Of a DNA stretch of 64,000 nt, positions 10,649 through 17,559 are shown in pieces. Positions within the stretch are counted from its first letter, which is position 1. Every line of letters starts with the position of its first letter. Source of the DNA: Streptomyces physcomitrii (lineage in GTDB: Bacteria > Actinomycetota > Actinomycetes > Streptomycetales > Streptomycetaceae); the NCBI RefSeq assembly GCF_012273655.1, contig NZ_JAAWWP010000020.1:62001-126000 (forward strand). The letters are read 5' to 3'. The translations under genes were made by a program, and so were the position numbers. The notes below the pieces were generated by a model. That model saw nothing but the letters and a program-made list of their open reading frames with translations, had not been told where the DNA came from and did no database searches.

Positions 10649-12148
10649 TCAGCTCGCGGTACGCGCTGTGCGCGCCTGCTCCGGCGCCTTCTGAGCCGCC
10701 CGCACCTCCCGCGCCTGCTGCGGTTCTCGCGCCTCCCGCGGTTCCTGCCGGGCCGGGGCCGGAGCGGTGGCCCCTGCCGTCCGTACGGCACGGCGCGGGG
10801 CCAGGGAGCCGAGGCCCGCGAGGAGCAGAGGGAGGGCGGCGAGGGCGAAGCAGGCGGCCACCGGGAGGCTGCCGAGAACCAGTCCCGCCGCCGCGGTGCC
10901 GGCGGCCGCGCCCGCGTTGAAGGCGGTGTTGACCCAGGCCCCGGCGCGGGTGCGGCGCTCGGGCGGAGCCGTCGCGTCGGCGAGGAGATAGGCCGTGGTC
11001 AGGGCGGGGGCGACGGAGACCCCGGCCAGCGCCGCCACCAGCGCCAGGGCGAAGGGCCCCGGCGCGAGGCCCGCCGGGGCGAGCACCAGACCCAGGCCTA
11101 CGGCGGCGAGCGCCAGCCGGGTGCGCAGCGGCAGGCGCCAGCGGACCGCCCCGTAGACCAGTCCGCCGACCGCGCTGCCCGCCGAGAGGGCCGCCAGCAC
11201 CCAGGCCACCGCCCCCGGCGCCCCCGCCTCCTCGGCGAAGGCCACCACGAGCAGGTCCAGCGCCCCGAGCCCGACGCCGAGCGCACCGGTGAGCAGCACG
11301 ACCGGCGCGGACCGCCACCGCCGCGGCCCCCCGAGCAACCGGGCCGCAGCGGACCGCCTGCCCGGCGCCGCCCCGCTGGGCGCTGCCGCCACCGGCGTCG
11401 CCTTCGCGGAGGCAGCGCCTGCGGAGCCGCCCTCCGCAGCACTGCCGCCGGCAGCGCTGCCACCAGCAGCACCGTCGTCCGCAGCACTGCCGCCCGCGGG
11501 GCTGCCGCCCGACGTGCTGCGGACGGCATGGGACGACGTCAGGGCGAGCGTGCCCACCAGGACGAGGACGGCGCTGAGGGCGAGGCCCGCCGCCGGGGAG
11601 GCGAAGGCGACCAGGAGGCCGACGAGCAGCGGGCCGAGGACGTACAGCAGCTCCTCGGCCACCGAGTCGAGGCTGTACGCGCGCTGGAGCAGCTCCGGGT
11701 CGGGGGCGAGCCTGCTCCACAGGGCCCGCATCACCGGCCCGAGCGGCGGCGTACCGGCCCCCGCGGCGGCGGCGAGCGCGACCAGGGCGGCGTCCGGGAC
11801 CCCGCCGCCGACCGCCGCGGCGGTGAGGAGTCCGAGCAGGAGGGCGTAGCAGAGGGCGAGGGCGGTCAGCGGGCGGGCGGGGCCGCGCCGGTCGATCACC
11901 GCGGCGCGGGCCGGTGAGAGCGCCACGCCGGCCAGGCCGAACAGGGCCATGGCGGTCCCGGCCACCGCGTACGAGCCGGAGGCCTCCCGGACCGCGAGGA
12001 GCAGGGAGAGCGGGACGGTGCCGTAGGAGAGGCGGCCGAGCAGGGCGCCGGCCATCGCGCGCGCCGCGTGCGGGACGCGCAGCACCTGCCGGTAGGTGGG
12101 CCGCGGGGCGCGGCCGGGCAGGGCGGGGCCGGAAGAGGGCGAAGACAT
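10649..12148 (-). CDS. MFS transporter (putative efflux permease)
   Basis: The 499-residue protein has about twelve hydrophobic segments and an MFS layout: six in the N-terminal half (from AGALLGRLSYGTVPLSLLLA to LALSAVLVLVGTLAL), a central loop, and six in the C-terminal half. A typical loop 2-3 motif is degenerate (VIDRRGPARPLTAL). The central loop contains a roughly 45-residue Gly/Ser/Ala repeat (blocks of the AGGSAA type), encoded by a repetitive stretch around 11395-11525. The ATG at 12148 was preferred to an in-frame start at 12172; GAGGAA lies close upstream. Substrate is unknown. The gene is alone, with no regulator next to it. Confidence 0.82.
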   Translation of the reverse strand: MSSPSSGPALPGRAPRPTYRQVLRVPHAARAMAGALLGRLSYGTVPLSLLLAVREASGSYAVAGTAMALFGLAGVALSPARAAVIDRRGPARPLTALALCYALLLGLLTAAAVGGGVPDAALVALAAAAGAGTPPLGPVMRALWSRLAPDPELLQRAYSLDSVAEELLYVLGPLLVGLLVAFASPAAGLALSAVLVLVGTLALTSSHAVRSTSGGSPAGGSAADDGAAGGSAAGGSAAEGGSAGAASAKATPVAAAPSGAAPGRRSAAARLLGGPRRWRSAPVVLLTGALGVGLGALDLLVVAFAEEAGAPGAVAWVLAALSAGSAVGGLVYGAVRWRLPLRTRLALAAVGLGLVLAPAGLAPGPFALALVAALAGVSVAPALTTAYLLADATAPPERRTRAGAWVNTAFNAGAAAGTAAAGLVLGSLPVAACFALAALPLLLAGLGSLAPRRAVRTAGATAPAPARQEPREAREPQQAREVRAAQKAPEQARTARTAS

Positions 12149-12432
12149 GGAGGTTCCTCGGCTCGGCGGCACCCGAAGGGGCGCCGCGGGGTGTGCGGGG
12201 ACGCCGGATCGCCGCGCCGGTCACCGGCGCGGGCAGAAGGCGTCCTATGCACACAGGAGGAACATGCCGGTGACCCTAGCAGCGCGGGCACCCGCGGACA
12301 GCCCCATTTCCAGGGCCACTTGACGCTCCGGCCGCCGTACGGGCACAAGGCACCCGGCGTCCGCGCCTCCCCGCCGGCTTCGGGCACCGCGGCCCCGCCT
12401 GCGTTCACGCGCCGACGGCACCTCCCGTCCCG

Positions 12433-12600
12433 CGACCGGGACCGCGCCCGTGACCGTGACCGTGACCAGAACCAGAACCAGAACCAGGACCAGGACCAGG
12501 ACCAGGACCGGGGCCGCGACCGTGACCGCGACCGCGACCGCGACCGGGACCGCGACCGGGACCGCGCCTGTGACCGCGACCGGGACCGCGACCGCGACCC
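12433..12600. repeat. Imperfect six-base tandem repeat array (GACCNN)
   Basis: About 28 units of six bases fit the pattern GACCNN or AACCNN. They are arranged in blocks of identical units: three GTGACC, three AGAACC, four AGGACC, then GCGACC mixed with GGGACC. Blocks of identical neighbours are what slippage or unequal exchange would leave. Confidence 0.85.
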
Positions 12601-12910
12601 GCCTCCCGGCCCCGCGCACGCTCAAGGCACCGCCCCGCCGACTCCGCACCCGGGCCCACCCTCCGCACCCACCGCCTGGAAGTGCACCCCCGAAACGCCC
12701 CCCGAAACGCCCCCCGAACCAGCCCCGACCGCCCCTCGGAAATCCCTCGGAACGCCCCCTCCCCGAGTAGCCGCGCTCACACCGGAATGCCTTTCTCCGG
12801 ACTGTCGATCAAGGTCCTCCGTGACATGCGGCACAGCCCTTTTCGAGTCCACTATGCGCATTAGTAAGAAGCGCCTTTCGGGGCCCCGGGACCTTCGGCC
12901 CTGAGGGTTC

Positions 12911-12935
12911 CGGGACCTTGGTGCTGGAGGTCCCG
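12911..12935. other. Hairpin in the spacer upstream of the M23 gene
   Basis: CGGGACCT (12911-12918) pairs with AGGTCCCG (12928-12935) around a nine-base loop. Further GGGACC and GGTCCC copies lie on either side (12880-12955), so alternative pairings are possible. Confidence 0.5.
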
Positions 12936-13141
12936 AAAGGGTCCCGAAGCCTTGGTGTGCCCGGGCTGCACCGCCCTGAACTGGGCTTTAGCGGAGCCTT
13001 GGCGACCCCAGGGCGCTTTGTCGCGCGTACGACGAGCCGCTCTGTCAAGGGACGGAAAGCACCCGTATCCACTACGGCAGCGGATAGTAGAGAGGGGGAT
13101 TGAAGGCGGTCCGGGGTGTGGGTTACCAAGGTTGTGCCCTG

Positions 13142-13166
13142 CCCGGCACGAGGCATTTGTGCCGGG
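13142..13166 (+). promoter_or_regulatory. Leader hairpin just before the M23 peptidase ribosome-binding site
   Basis: CCCGGCAC (13142-13149) pairs with GTGCCGGG (13159-13166) around a nine-base loop. A good SD (GGAGG) follows at about 13179, so the hairpin sits about 10 bases before it. It may stabilise the message or modulate initiation. No T run follows. Confidence 0.5.
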
Positions 13167-13192
13167 TCCGCTCATGCAGGAGGTAAGACCGA

Positions 13193-13897
13193 ATGACGAA
13201 GCGCGCCATGTTCCCCGGTATCGCTACTCCCCAGCTCCGTACCCGTGCGGCCGTACTCGCCGCCGGTATGGGTGCCGCCGCCGCCCTCGGCGCCGGTGTG
13301 GCCACCGCTGCGGACGGCAATGCCAAGGACGTGACCGCTGCCCCGGGCGCCACCGCCGCTTCCGTGAAGGAGCAGGCCGACGCCCAGGCCAAGGCCGCGA
13401 AGTCCGAGAAGTCCGAGAAGAAGGACTCCGCCGCCAAGAAGGACGCGCCCAAGAAGAAGGCCGCGAAGAAGAAGCCGGCCTCCTGGGTCGCCCCGGTCAA
13501 GAAGTACGAGCTGTCCGCGGGCTTCGGCCTCGGCGGCAACATGTGGTCCAGCAAGCACTCCGGCCAGGACTTCGCGGTCTCGGTCGGCACCGATGTGAAC
13601 TCCGTGCACGGCGGCACCGTGGTCAAGGCCGGCCCCAACGGCGGCGGCGACGGTCCGGCGTACGGCAACGCGATCGTGGTCAGCCACGGCAACGGCACGT
13701 ACACCCAGTACGCGCACCTGTCGCGGATCGACGTCAAGGTCGGGGAGAGCGTGAAGACCGGCGAGCACATCGCCAAGTCCGGCAACACCGGCAACTCCAG
13801 CGGTCCCCACCTGCACTTCGAGGTCCGCACCAGCCCGAACTACGGCTCGGCCGTCAACCCCGTCCAGTTCATGCGCGGCGAGGGCCTGACGTTCTGA
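13193..13897 (+). CDS. Secreted M23 family (LytM-type) metallopeptidase
   Basis: The 234-residue protein is predicted to cut peptidoglycan cross-bridges outside the cell. A signal peptide with a basic start (TKRAMFPGIATPQLRTR) and a hydrophobic core (AAVLAAGMGAAAALGAGVATAA) ends near residue 40. A Lys/Ala-rich linker spans about 55-98. The peptidase domain has the zinc ligands in HSGQD near 121-125 and in HLHFE near 205-209, with YAHLS between them, so it should be active. An SD (CAGGAGG) precedes the ATG. No c-di-AMP riboswitch was recognised in its leader. The original downstream neighbour, a convergent TetR gene, has been pushed away by an IS element. Confidence 0.92.
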   Translation: MTKRAMFPGIATPQLRTRAAVLAAGMGAAAALGAGVATAADGNAKDVTAAPGATAASVKEQADAQAKAAKSEKSEKKDSAAKKDAPKKKAAKKKPASWVAPVKKYELSAGFGLGGNMWSSKHSGQDFAVSVGTDVNSVHGGTVVKAGPNGGGDGPAYGNAIVVSHGNGTYTQYAHLSRIDVKVGESVKTGEHIAKSGNTGNSSGPHLHFEVRTSPNYGSAVNPVQFMRGEGLTF

Positions 13898-13997
13898 GCG
13901 GACGTACCCGCGACGGATCCTCGCGCGGCCCGCTGAGGCGGCCGCCGGGCGAGGCGTGGCACACCTTCACAGCAGCAGACAGGGCAGGGTGCGCTCA

Positions 13998-14974
13998 GAA
14001 AGTGTTGGGTAACTGGGTGGTTACTCGTTCTTGAGGTCGTCGGCGAGGCGGCGTGCTGCTTCGGTCTCAATGGGGCCGTGGGGTGTGACCGCCTCGCCGG
14101 CAAGGCGGGCTGCCATCAGCCGGATCATCGCTACTTTGATCATCGCTTCAGCGTGAGCGGTCTTGCGTTCGTAGTCCCGGGCCAACCGTCGACACCGCCC
14201 CAGCCAGGAGAAAGTCCGTTCCACCACCCACCTGCGGGGCAGCACCTGGAAGCCTTTCACATCCGCGTTGCGCGGGACGGCGACGATCTCGACGTTCTCG
14301 GCGTGCCGGGCCCAGCCCACCAGGCCGGCGTCGACACGGTTGACGTAACCGCCATCCACCCACACCAGCCCTACCCGCGGAAACAGCGTGTGCAGCCCGG
14401 TCAGAACGCGTTTGGCTCCGGCCCGGTCCTGCACGGAAGCCGAGTGGACCACTGCCCGCAGCACCAGTCCGCAGGTGTCGACGAGGATGTGCCGTTTGCG
14501 GCCCCGCACCCGCTTGCCCGCGTCGTAGCCGATGGCCTCACCACCCTGGTGACTGCGTGCCGACTGCGAGTCGAGCACGGCAGCAGAAGGCTGCGGGTCA
14601 CGGCCGTCCGCGATACGCACCCTGTCCCGCAGCGCATCGTGCAACCGGTCCCACGTGCCGTCCGCGCTCCACAGGCGAAACCATCGGTAAGCGGCATCCC
14701 ACGGCGCAAGATCCCGCGGGACCATACGCCAAGCACACCCGCTGCCCAGCACATAAAGGACCGTATCGATGATCAACCGACGTCCGTACTTCAACGGGCG
14801 TCCACCCCGCGACGGATCCCGCACCGGCAACAACGGCTCGATCACCGCCCACTGGGCATCCGTCAACGACGTGTCATAGACCCGCTTGCACACACAGACA
14901 CACACAGCCGGTGATCCTCGCGAACACCAACACGAAGGTCACCACCCGAAGCTGATCAATTACCCAACACCTTC
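13998..14974 (-). mobile_element. IS5-type insertion sequence, 977 bp, with inverted repeats and a 3-bp target duplication
   Basis: The left end GAAAGTGTTGGGTAA (13998-14012) and the right end, read inward as GAAGGTGTTGGGTAA (14974-14960), differ at one base in 15. Flanking TCA copies (13995-13997 and 14975-14977) fit the TNA target duplication of the IS1031/IS427 side of the IS5 family. The element holds one transposase gene. The ends are intact, so it could still be mobile. Confidence 0.92.
14021..14905 (-). CDS. IS5 family transposase
   Basis: The product (294 residues from the earliest GTG) carries a DUF4096-like N-terminal domain (YDTSLTDAQWAVIEPLLP, near residues 10-27, then SGCAWRMVPRDLAPWDAAYRWF) and a DDE domain. 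The three acidic positions can be traced as D in VLDSQSARS, D in VWVDGGYV, and E in WVVERTFSWLGRCRRLARDYE. The frame is complete and uninterrupted. The extreme N-terminus (CVCVCK) comes from a TG-repeat near 14886-14906 and the true start may be a later GTG there. It lies wholly within the 977-bp element. Transposition is presumably low and cis-acting, as usual for this family. Confidence 0.92.
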   Translation of the reverse strand: MCVCVCKRVYDTSLTDAQWAVIEPLLPVRDPSRGGRPLKYGRRLIIDTVLYVLGSGCAWRMVPRDLAPWDAAYRWFRLWSADGTWDRLHDALRDRVRIADGRDPQPSAAVLDSQSARSHQGGEAIGYDAGKRVRGRKRHILVDTCGLVLRAVVHSASVQDRAGAKRVLTGLHTLFPRVGLVWVDGGYVNRVDAGLVGWARHAENVEIVAVPRNADVKGFQVLPRRWVVERTFSWLGRCRRLARDYERKTAHAEAMIKVAMIRLMAARLAGEAVTPHGPIETEAARRLADDLKNE

Positions 14975-15547
14975 TCAGGCGTGCTGATGTGCCTGAGTCA
15001 CCAGATCGACGGCGACTTCGAGGGCGGCGAGACGCTTCTCCTCGAAGTCGCCGTCGAGGTCTTTCAGCAGGAACATCGAGGCATGCAGGGTGAAGAGCGC
15101 GCTGACGCAGCGCACCTGGTCGGGCAGCGGGGCGGTGTCGTCCTTGAGGACGCCGAGCAGGGCGTGCACCCGGTCCTTGAACAGCTCGCCGATCTTCAGG
15201 TCCCGCAGGGCCGCCTGGTTCTCCTGCATGAAGCGGAAGAGCGGGGCGGCCTGGTTGAGGGCCTCGCTGTAGCGGCGCAGCAGTTCTTTCTTGAACTCCA
15301 GGGTCCGCTCCTGGGCCTCGCCCCAGGCGACCAGCTCGTCGAGCGGTCCCGTCAGGTCCTGGAAGACGCTGATCAGGATGTCTTCCTTGGTCTTGAAGTG
15401 GTAGTACAGCGCGGCCTTGGTGACCTCCAGGCGCTCGGCGATCTCGCGCAGCGAGGTCTTCTCGTAGCCCTGTTCCGCGAAGAGTTCGAGGGCGACGTCC
15501 TGGATGCGCTGCCGCGTGTCGGTGCGGCGCTGCGTGTGGGTGCCCAT
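14975..15547 (-). CDS. TetR family repressor of the divergent DHA2 exporter
   Basis: The 190-residue product has a TetR DNA-binding domain (RQRIQDVALELFAEQGYEKTSLREIAERLEVTKAALYYHFKTKEDIL, about residues 10-56, quoted in pieces only by its key turns: GYEKTS, IAERLEVT, LYYHF) and an all-helical ligand domain. ATG 15547 was preferred, with GAGGAG about nine bases upstream; an in-frame TTG lies at 15577. The adjacent exporter is transcribed divergently and two mirror-image operators lie between them, so the protein most likely represses both. Its TGA stop is exactly the duplicated target of the IS element, so the coding sequence is complete but the native 3' flank is gone. Confidence 0.9.
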   Translation of the reverse strand: MGTHTQRRTDTRQRIQDVALELFAEQGYEKTSLREIAERLEVTKAALYYHFKTKEDILISVFQDLTGPLDELVAWGEAQERTLEFKKELLRRYSEALNQAAPLFRFMQENQAALRDLKIGELFKDRVHALLGVLKDDTAPLPDQVRCVSALFTLHASMFLLKDLDGDFEEKRLAALEVAVDLVTQAHQHA

Positions 15548-15581
15548 CCTCGGTGCTCCTCGTTCTCCGATGTCCAAACCT

Positions 15582-15651
15582 GCTTACTTGACGACCGGCA
15601 AGTGCCGTGGCTACCTTCGCAGTGTAGTCACTAGCCGGGCGGCAAGTAAGC
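15582..15651. promoter_or_regulatory. Divergent promoters with paired TetR operators
   Basis: GCTTACTTG (15582-15590) and its perfect reverse complement CAAGTAAGC (15643-15651) lie 52 bases apart. The first overlaps TTGACG (15588-15593), a good -35 spaced 17 bases from CTACCT (15611-15616), reading toward the exporter. The second overlaps TTACTT on the minus strand (15649-15644), spaced 17 bases from TACACT (15626-15621), reading toward the TetR gene. An extra ACTTG-N8-CAAGT pair lies at 15586-15603. Confidence 0.65.
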
Positions 15652-15706
15652 GTAAGTCAAAGGCGCAGTCGCCTCGCTCTCTATCGTCCCAGGGGGAGTG
15701 GAGAAG

Positions 15707-17326
15707 ATGAGCCCGAACCAGCAGGCCGCCGCCGCGGCCGAGCCGGAGACGAAACCCCGCAGCGTACGGGTCGTCCTCCTCGCACTGATGATCGCGATGC
15801 TGCTCGCGATGCTCGACAACATGATCATCGGCACCGCGATGCCGACCATCGTCGGCGAACTGGGCGGCCTGGAGCACCTGTCCTGGGTGGTCACCGCCTA
15901 CACCCTGGCCACCGCCGCCTCCACCCCGATCTGGGGCAAGCTCGGCGACATGTACGGCCGCAAGGGGATGTTCCTCACCTCGATCGTGGTCTTCCTGATC
16001 GGCTCCGCGCTCAGCGGCATGGCCCAGGACATGGGCCAGCTCATCGGCTTCCGCGCCGTGCAGGGGCTGGGCGCGGGCGGACTGATGGTCGGCGTGATGG
16101 CGATCATCGGCGACCTCATCCCGCCGCGGGAGCGCGGCAAGTACCAGGGCCTGATGGCCGGTGTGATGGCGCTCGCGATGATCGGCGGCCCGCTGGTCGG
16201 CGGCACCATCACCGACCACCTCGGCTGGCGCTGGTCCTTCTACATCAACCTGCCGCTCGGCGCCGTCGCCCTGTTCGCCGTCTCGGCCGTGCTGCACCTG
16301 CCGAAGAAGCGCGCCGAGGGGCGCATCGACTACCTCGGCGCCGCGCTGCTGACCGTCGGCATCACCGCGATCGTCCTCGTCACCACCTGGGGCGGTACGG
16401 AGTACGCCTGGTCCTCCGCCGTGATCATGGAGCTGATCGCGCTCGGCGTGGCCGCCCTGGTCGGCTTCGTCCTCGTCCAGCGGCGGGCCGCCCAGCCGAT
16501 CATGCCGCTGCACATCTTCCGCAGCCGCAACTTCACCCTGATGGGGATCATCGGCTTCGTCACCGGCTTCGCCATGTTCGGCGCGGTGCTCTTCCTGCCG
16601 CTGTACCAGCAGTCCGTCCAGGGGGCCTCGGCCACCAACTCGGGCCTGCTCCTGCTGCCGATGCTCTGCGCGATGCTGGTGATCTCGCTGGCCGCGGGCC
16701 GGGTCACCACCCGCACCGGCAAGTACAAGATCTTCCCCATCCTCGGCGGCGTCCTGATGATCGTCGGCATGTACCTGCTCTCCACGATGGACACCGGCAC
16801 CAGCCGCCTCACCTCCGGCGTCTACATGGCGGTGATCGGTGCGGGCATGGGCTTCCTGATGCAGATCACCATGCTGGTCGCCCAGAACAGCGTGGAGATG
16901 AAGGACATGGGCGTGGCCTCCTCCACGGCCACCCTGACCCGTACCCTCGGCTCCTCCTTCGGCGTCGCCATCATGGGCGCGCTCTTCAACCACCAGGTCC
17001 AGGACGTCATGACCGAACGGGCGGGCGCCCTCGGCGGCAAGGTCACCGAGCAGTCCGCCCAGCTGGACGCCGCGAGCCTGGCCAAGCTGCCCGAGGCGGC
17101 CCGCGAGGCCTACCAGCACGCGGTCGCCTCCGGCACCCACGCGGCCTTCCTGCTCGGCACCGTGGTCTCGGTCGTGGTCCTGGTGGCGGCCCTCTTCGTC
17201 AAGGAGACCCCGCTGCGCGGCGGCGAGGAGCCGAAGAAGGCACCGGCCCAGGACGGCGAGGGCGACGGGACCGCGCGGCGGACCGCCCCGGCCCCCGAGG
17301 ACCGGAAGCTCTCCGAGAACGTGTGA
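15707..17326 (+). CDS. DHA2 family (EmrB/QacA type) MFS drug exporter
   Basis: The protein of about 539 residues has fourteen predicted membrane segments. Family landmarks include LDNMIIGTAMPTIVGELGG near residues 38-56 (the DHA2 motif D1), the loop 2-3 motif GKLGDMYGRKGMF near 77-89, and RAVQGLGAGGLMVG near 115-128 (motif C region precedes GPLVGG). A Gly/Lys-rich cytoplasmic tail follows residue 505. ATG 15707 and GTG 15698 are both possible; GGGGGAG at 15692 suits the ATG with nine bases of spacing. The probable inducer-responsive TetR repressor is encoded divergently. Substrates of this family are typically hydrophobic or cationic drugs. The actual substrate is unknown. Confidence 0.93.
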   Translation: MSPNQQAAAAAEPETKPRSVRVVLLALMIAMLLAMLDNMIIGTAMPTIVGELGGLEHLSWVVTAYTLATAASTPIWGKLGDMYGRKGMFLTSIVVFLIGSALSGMAQDMGQLIGFRAVQGLGAGGLMVGVMAIIGDLIPPRERGKYQGLMAGVMALAMIGGPLVGGTITDHLGWRWSFYINLPLGAVALFAVSAVLHLPKKRAEGRIDYLGAALLTVGITAIVLVTTWGGTEYAWSSAVIMELIALGVAALVGFVLVQRRAAQPIMPLHIFRSRNFTLMGIIGFVTGFAMFGAVLFLPLYQQSVQGASATNSGLLLLPMLCAMLVISLAAGRVTTRTGKYKIFPILGGVLMIVGMYLLSTMDTGTSRLTSGVYMAVIGAGMGFLMQITMLVAQNSVEMKDMGVASSTATLTRTLGSSFGVAIMGALFNHQVQDVMTERAGALGGKVTEQSAQLDAASLAKLPEAAREAYQHAVASGTHAAFLLGTVVSVVVLVAALFVKETPLRGGEEPKKAPAQDGEGDGTARRTAPAPEDRKLSENV

Positions 17327-17346
17327 GCCCCGGTCCCGGAATGTCA

Positions 17347-17371
17347 CGAGGGGGTCCTCAGGGCCCCCTCG
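17347..17371 (+). terminator. Hairpin after the DHA2 exporter gene
   Basis: CGAGGGGG (17347-17354) pairs with CCCCCTCG (17364-17371) around a nine-base loop, 20 bases after the stop. No T run follows. Confidence 0.6.
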
Positions 17372-17559
17372 TCTCCGGTCCGGGTTCCGGTCGAGCCTTC
17401 GTGGCGGGCGTCGAGGCGGGGCGGCCGGACGCCGTCCGACGGCCTGGTGGCGCGACGGCCCCGTCGCTCCCCGGTGCGGGGACGCGGCGGGGCCGAGCGC
17501 TGTCAGTGCCCTGAAGTAGCCTCCCGGGCATCGCACTTCACCTGGGGGGATCGAGAGCA

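Larger units (their letters stand above)
12149..13192. other. Long spacer with repeats and structured DNA, no credible gene
   Basis: About 1,040 bases lie between the MFS gene and the M23 peptidase gene. Several frames are open, but their products are simple Asp-Arg, Val-Thr or Pro/Ala runs caused by repeats. The stretch contains the six-base repeat array (12433-12600), short C-rich repeats around 12680-12770, a cluster of GGGACC/GGTCCC elements (12880-12960), and the peptidase leader. It could also hold small RNAs that cannot be recognised by eye. Confidence 0.6.

Noticed and set aside
12068..12904. An open frame encoding a run of Asp-Arg and Asn/Gln dipeptides.
   Set aside because: The sequence is only the translation of the hexanucleotide array. 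All other frames through it are equally open, and no start signal is visible.
12950..13192. A c-di-AMP (ydaO) riboswitch before the M23 peptidase gene.
   Set aside because: The conserved GGGG-GAACCCA and GGGGTGAAT-like blocks of that riboswitch were not found.
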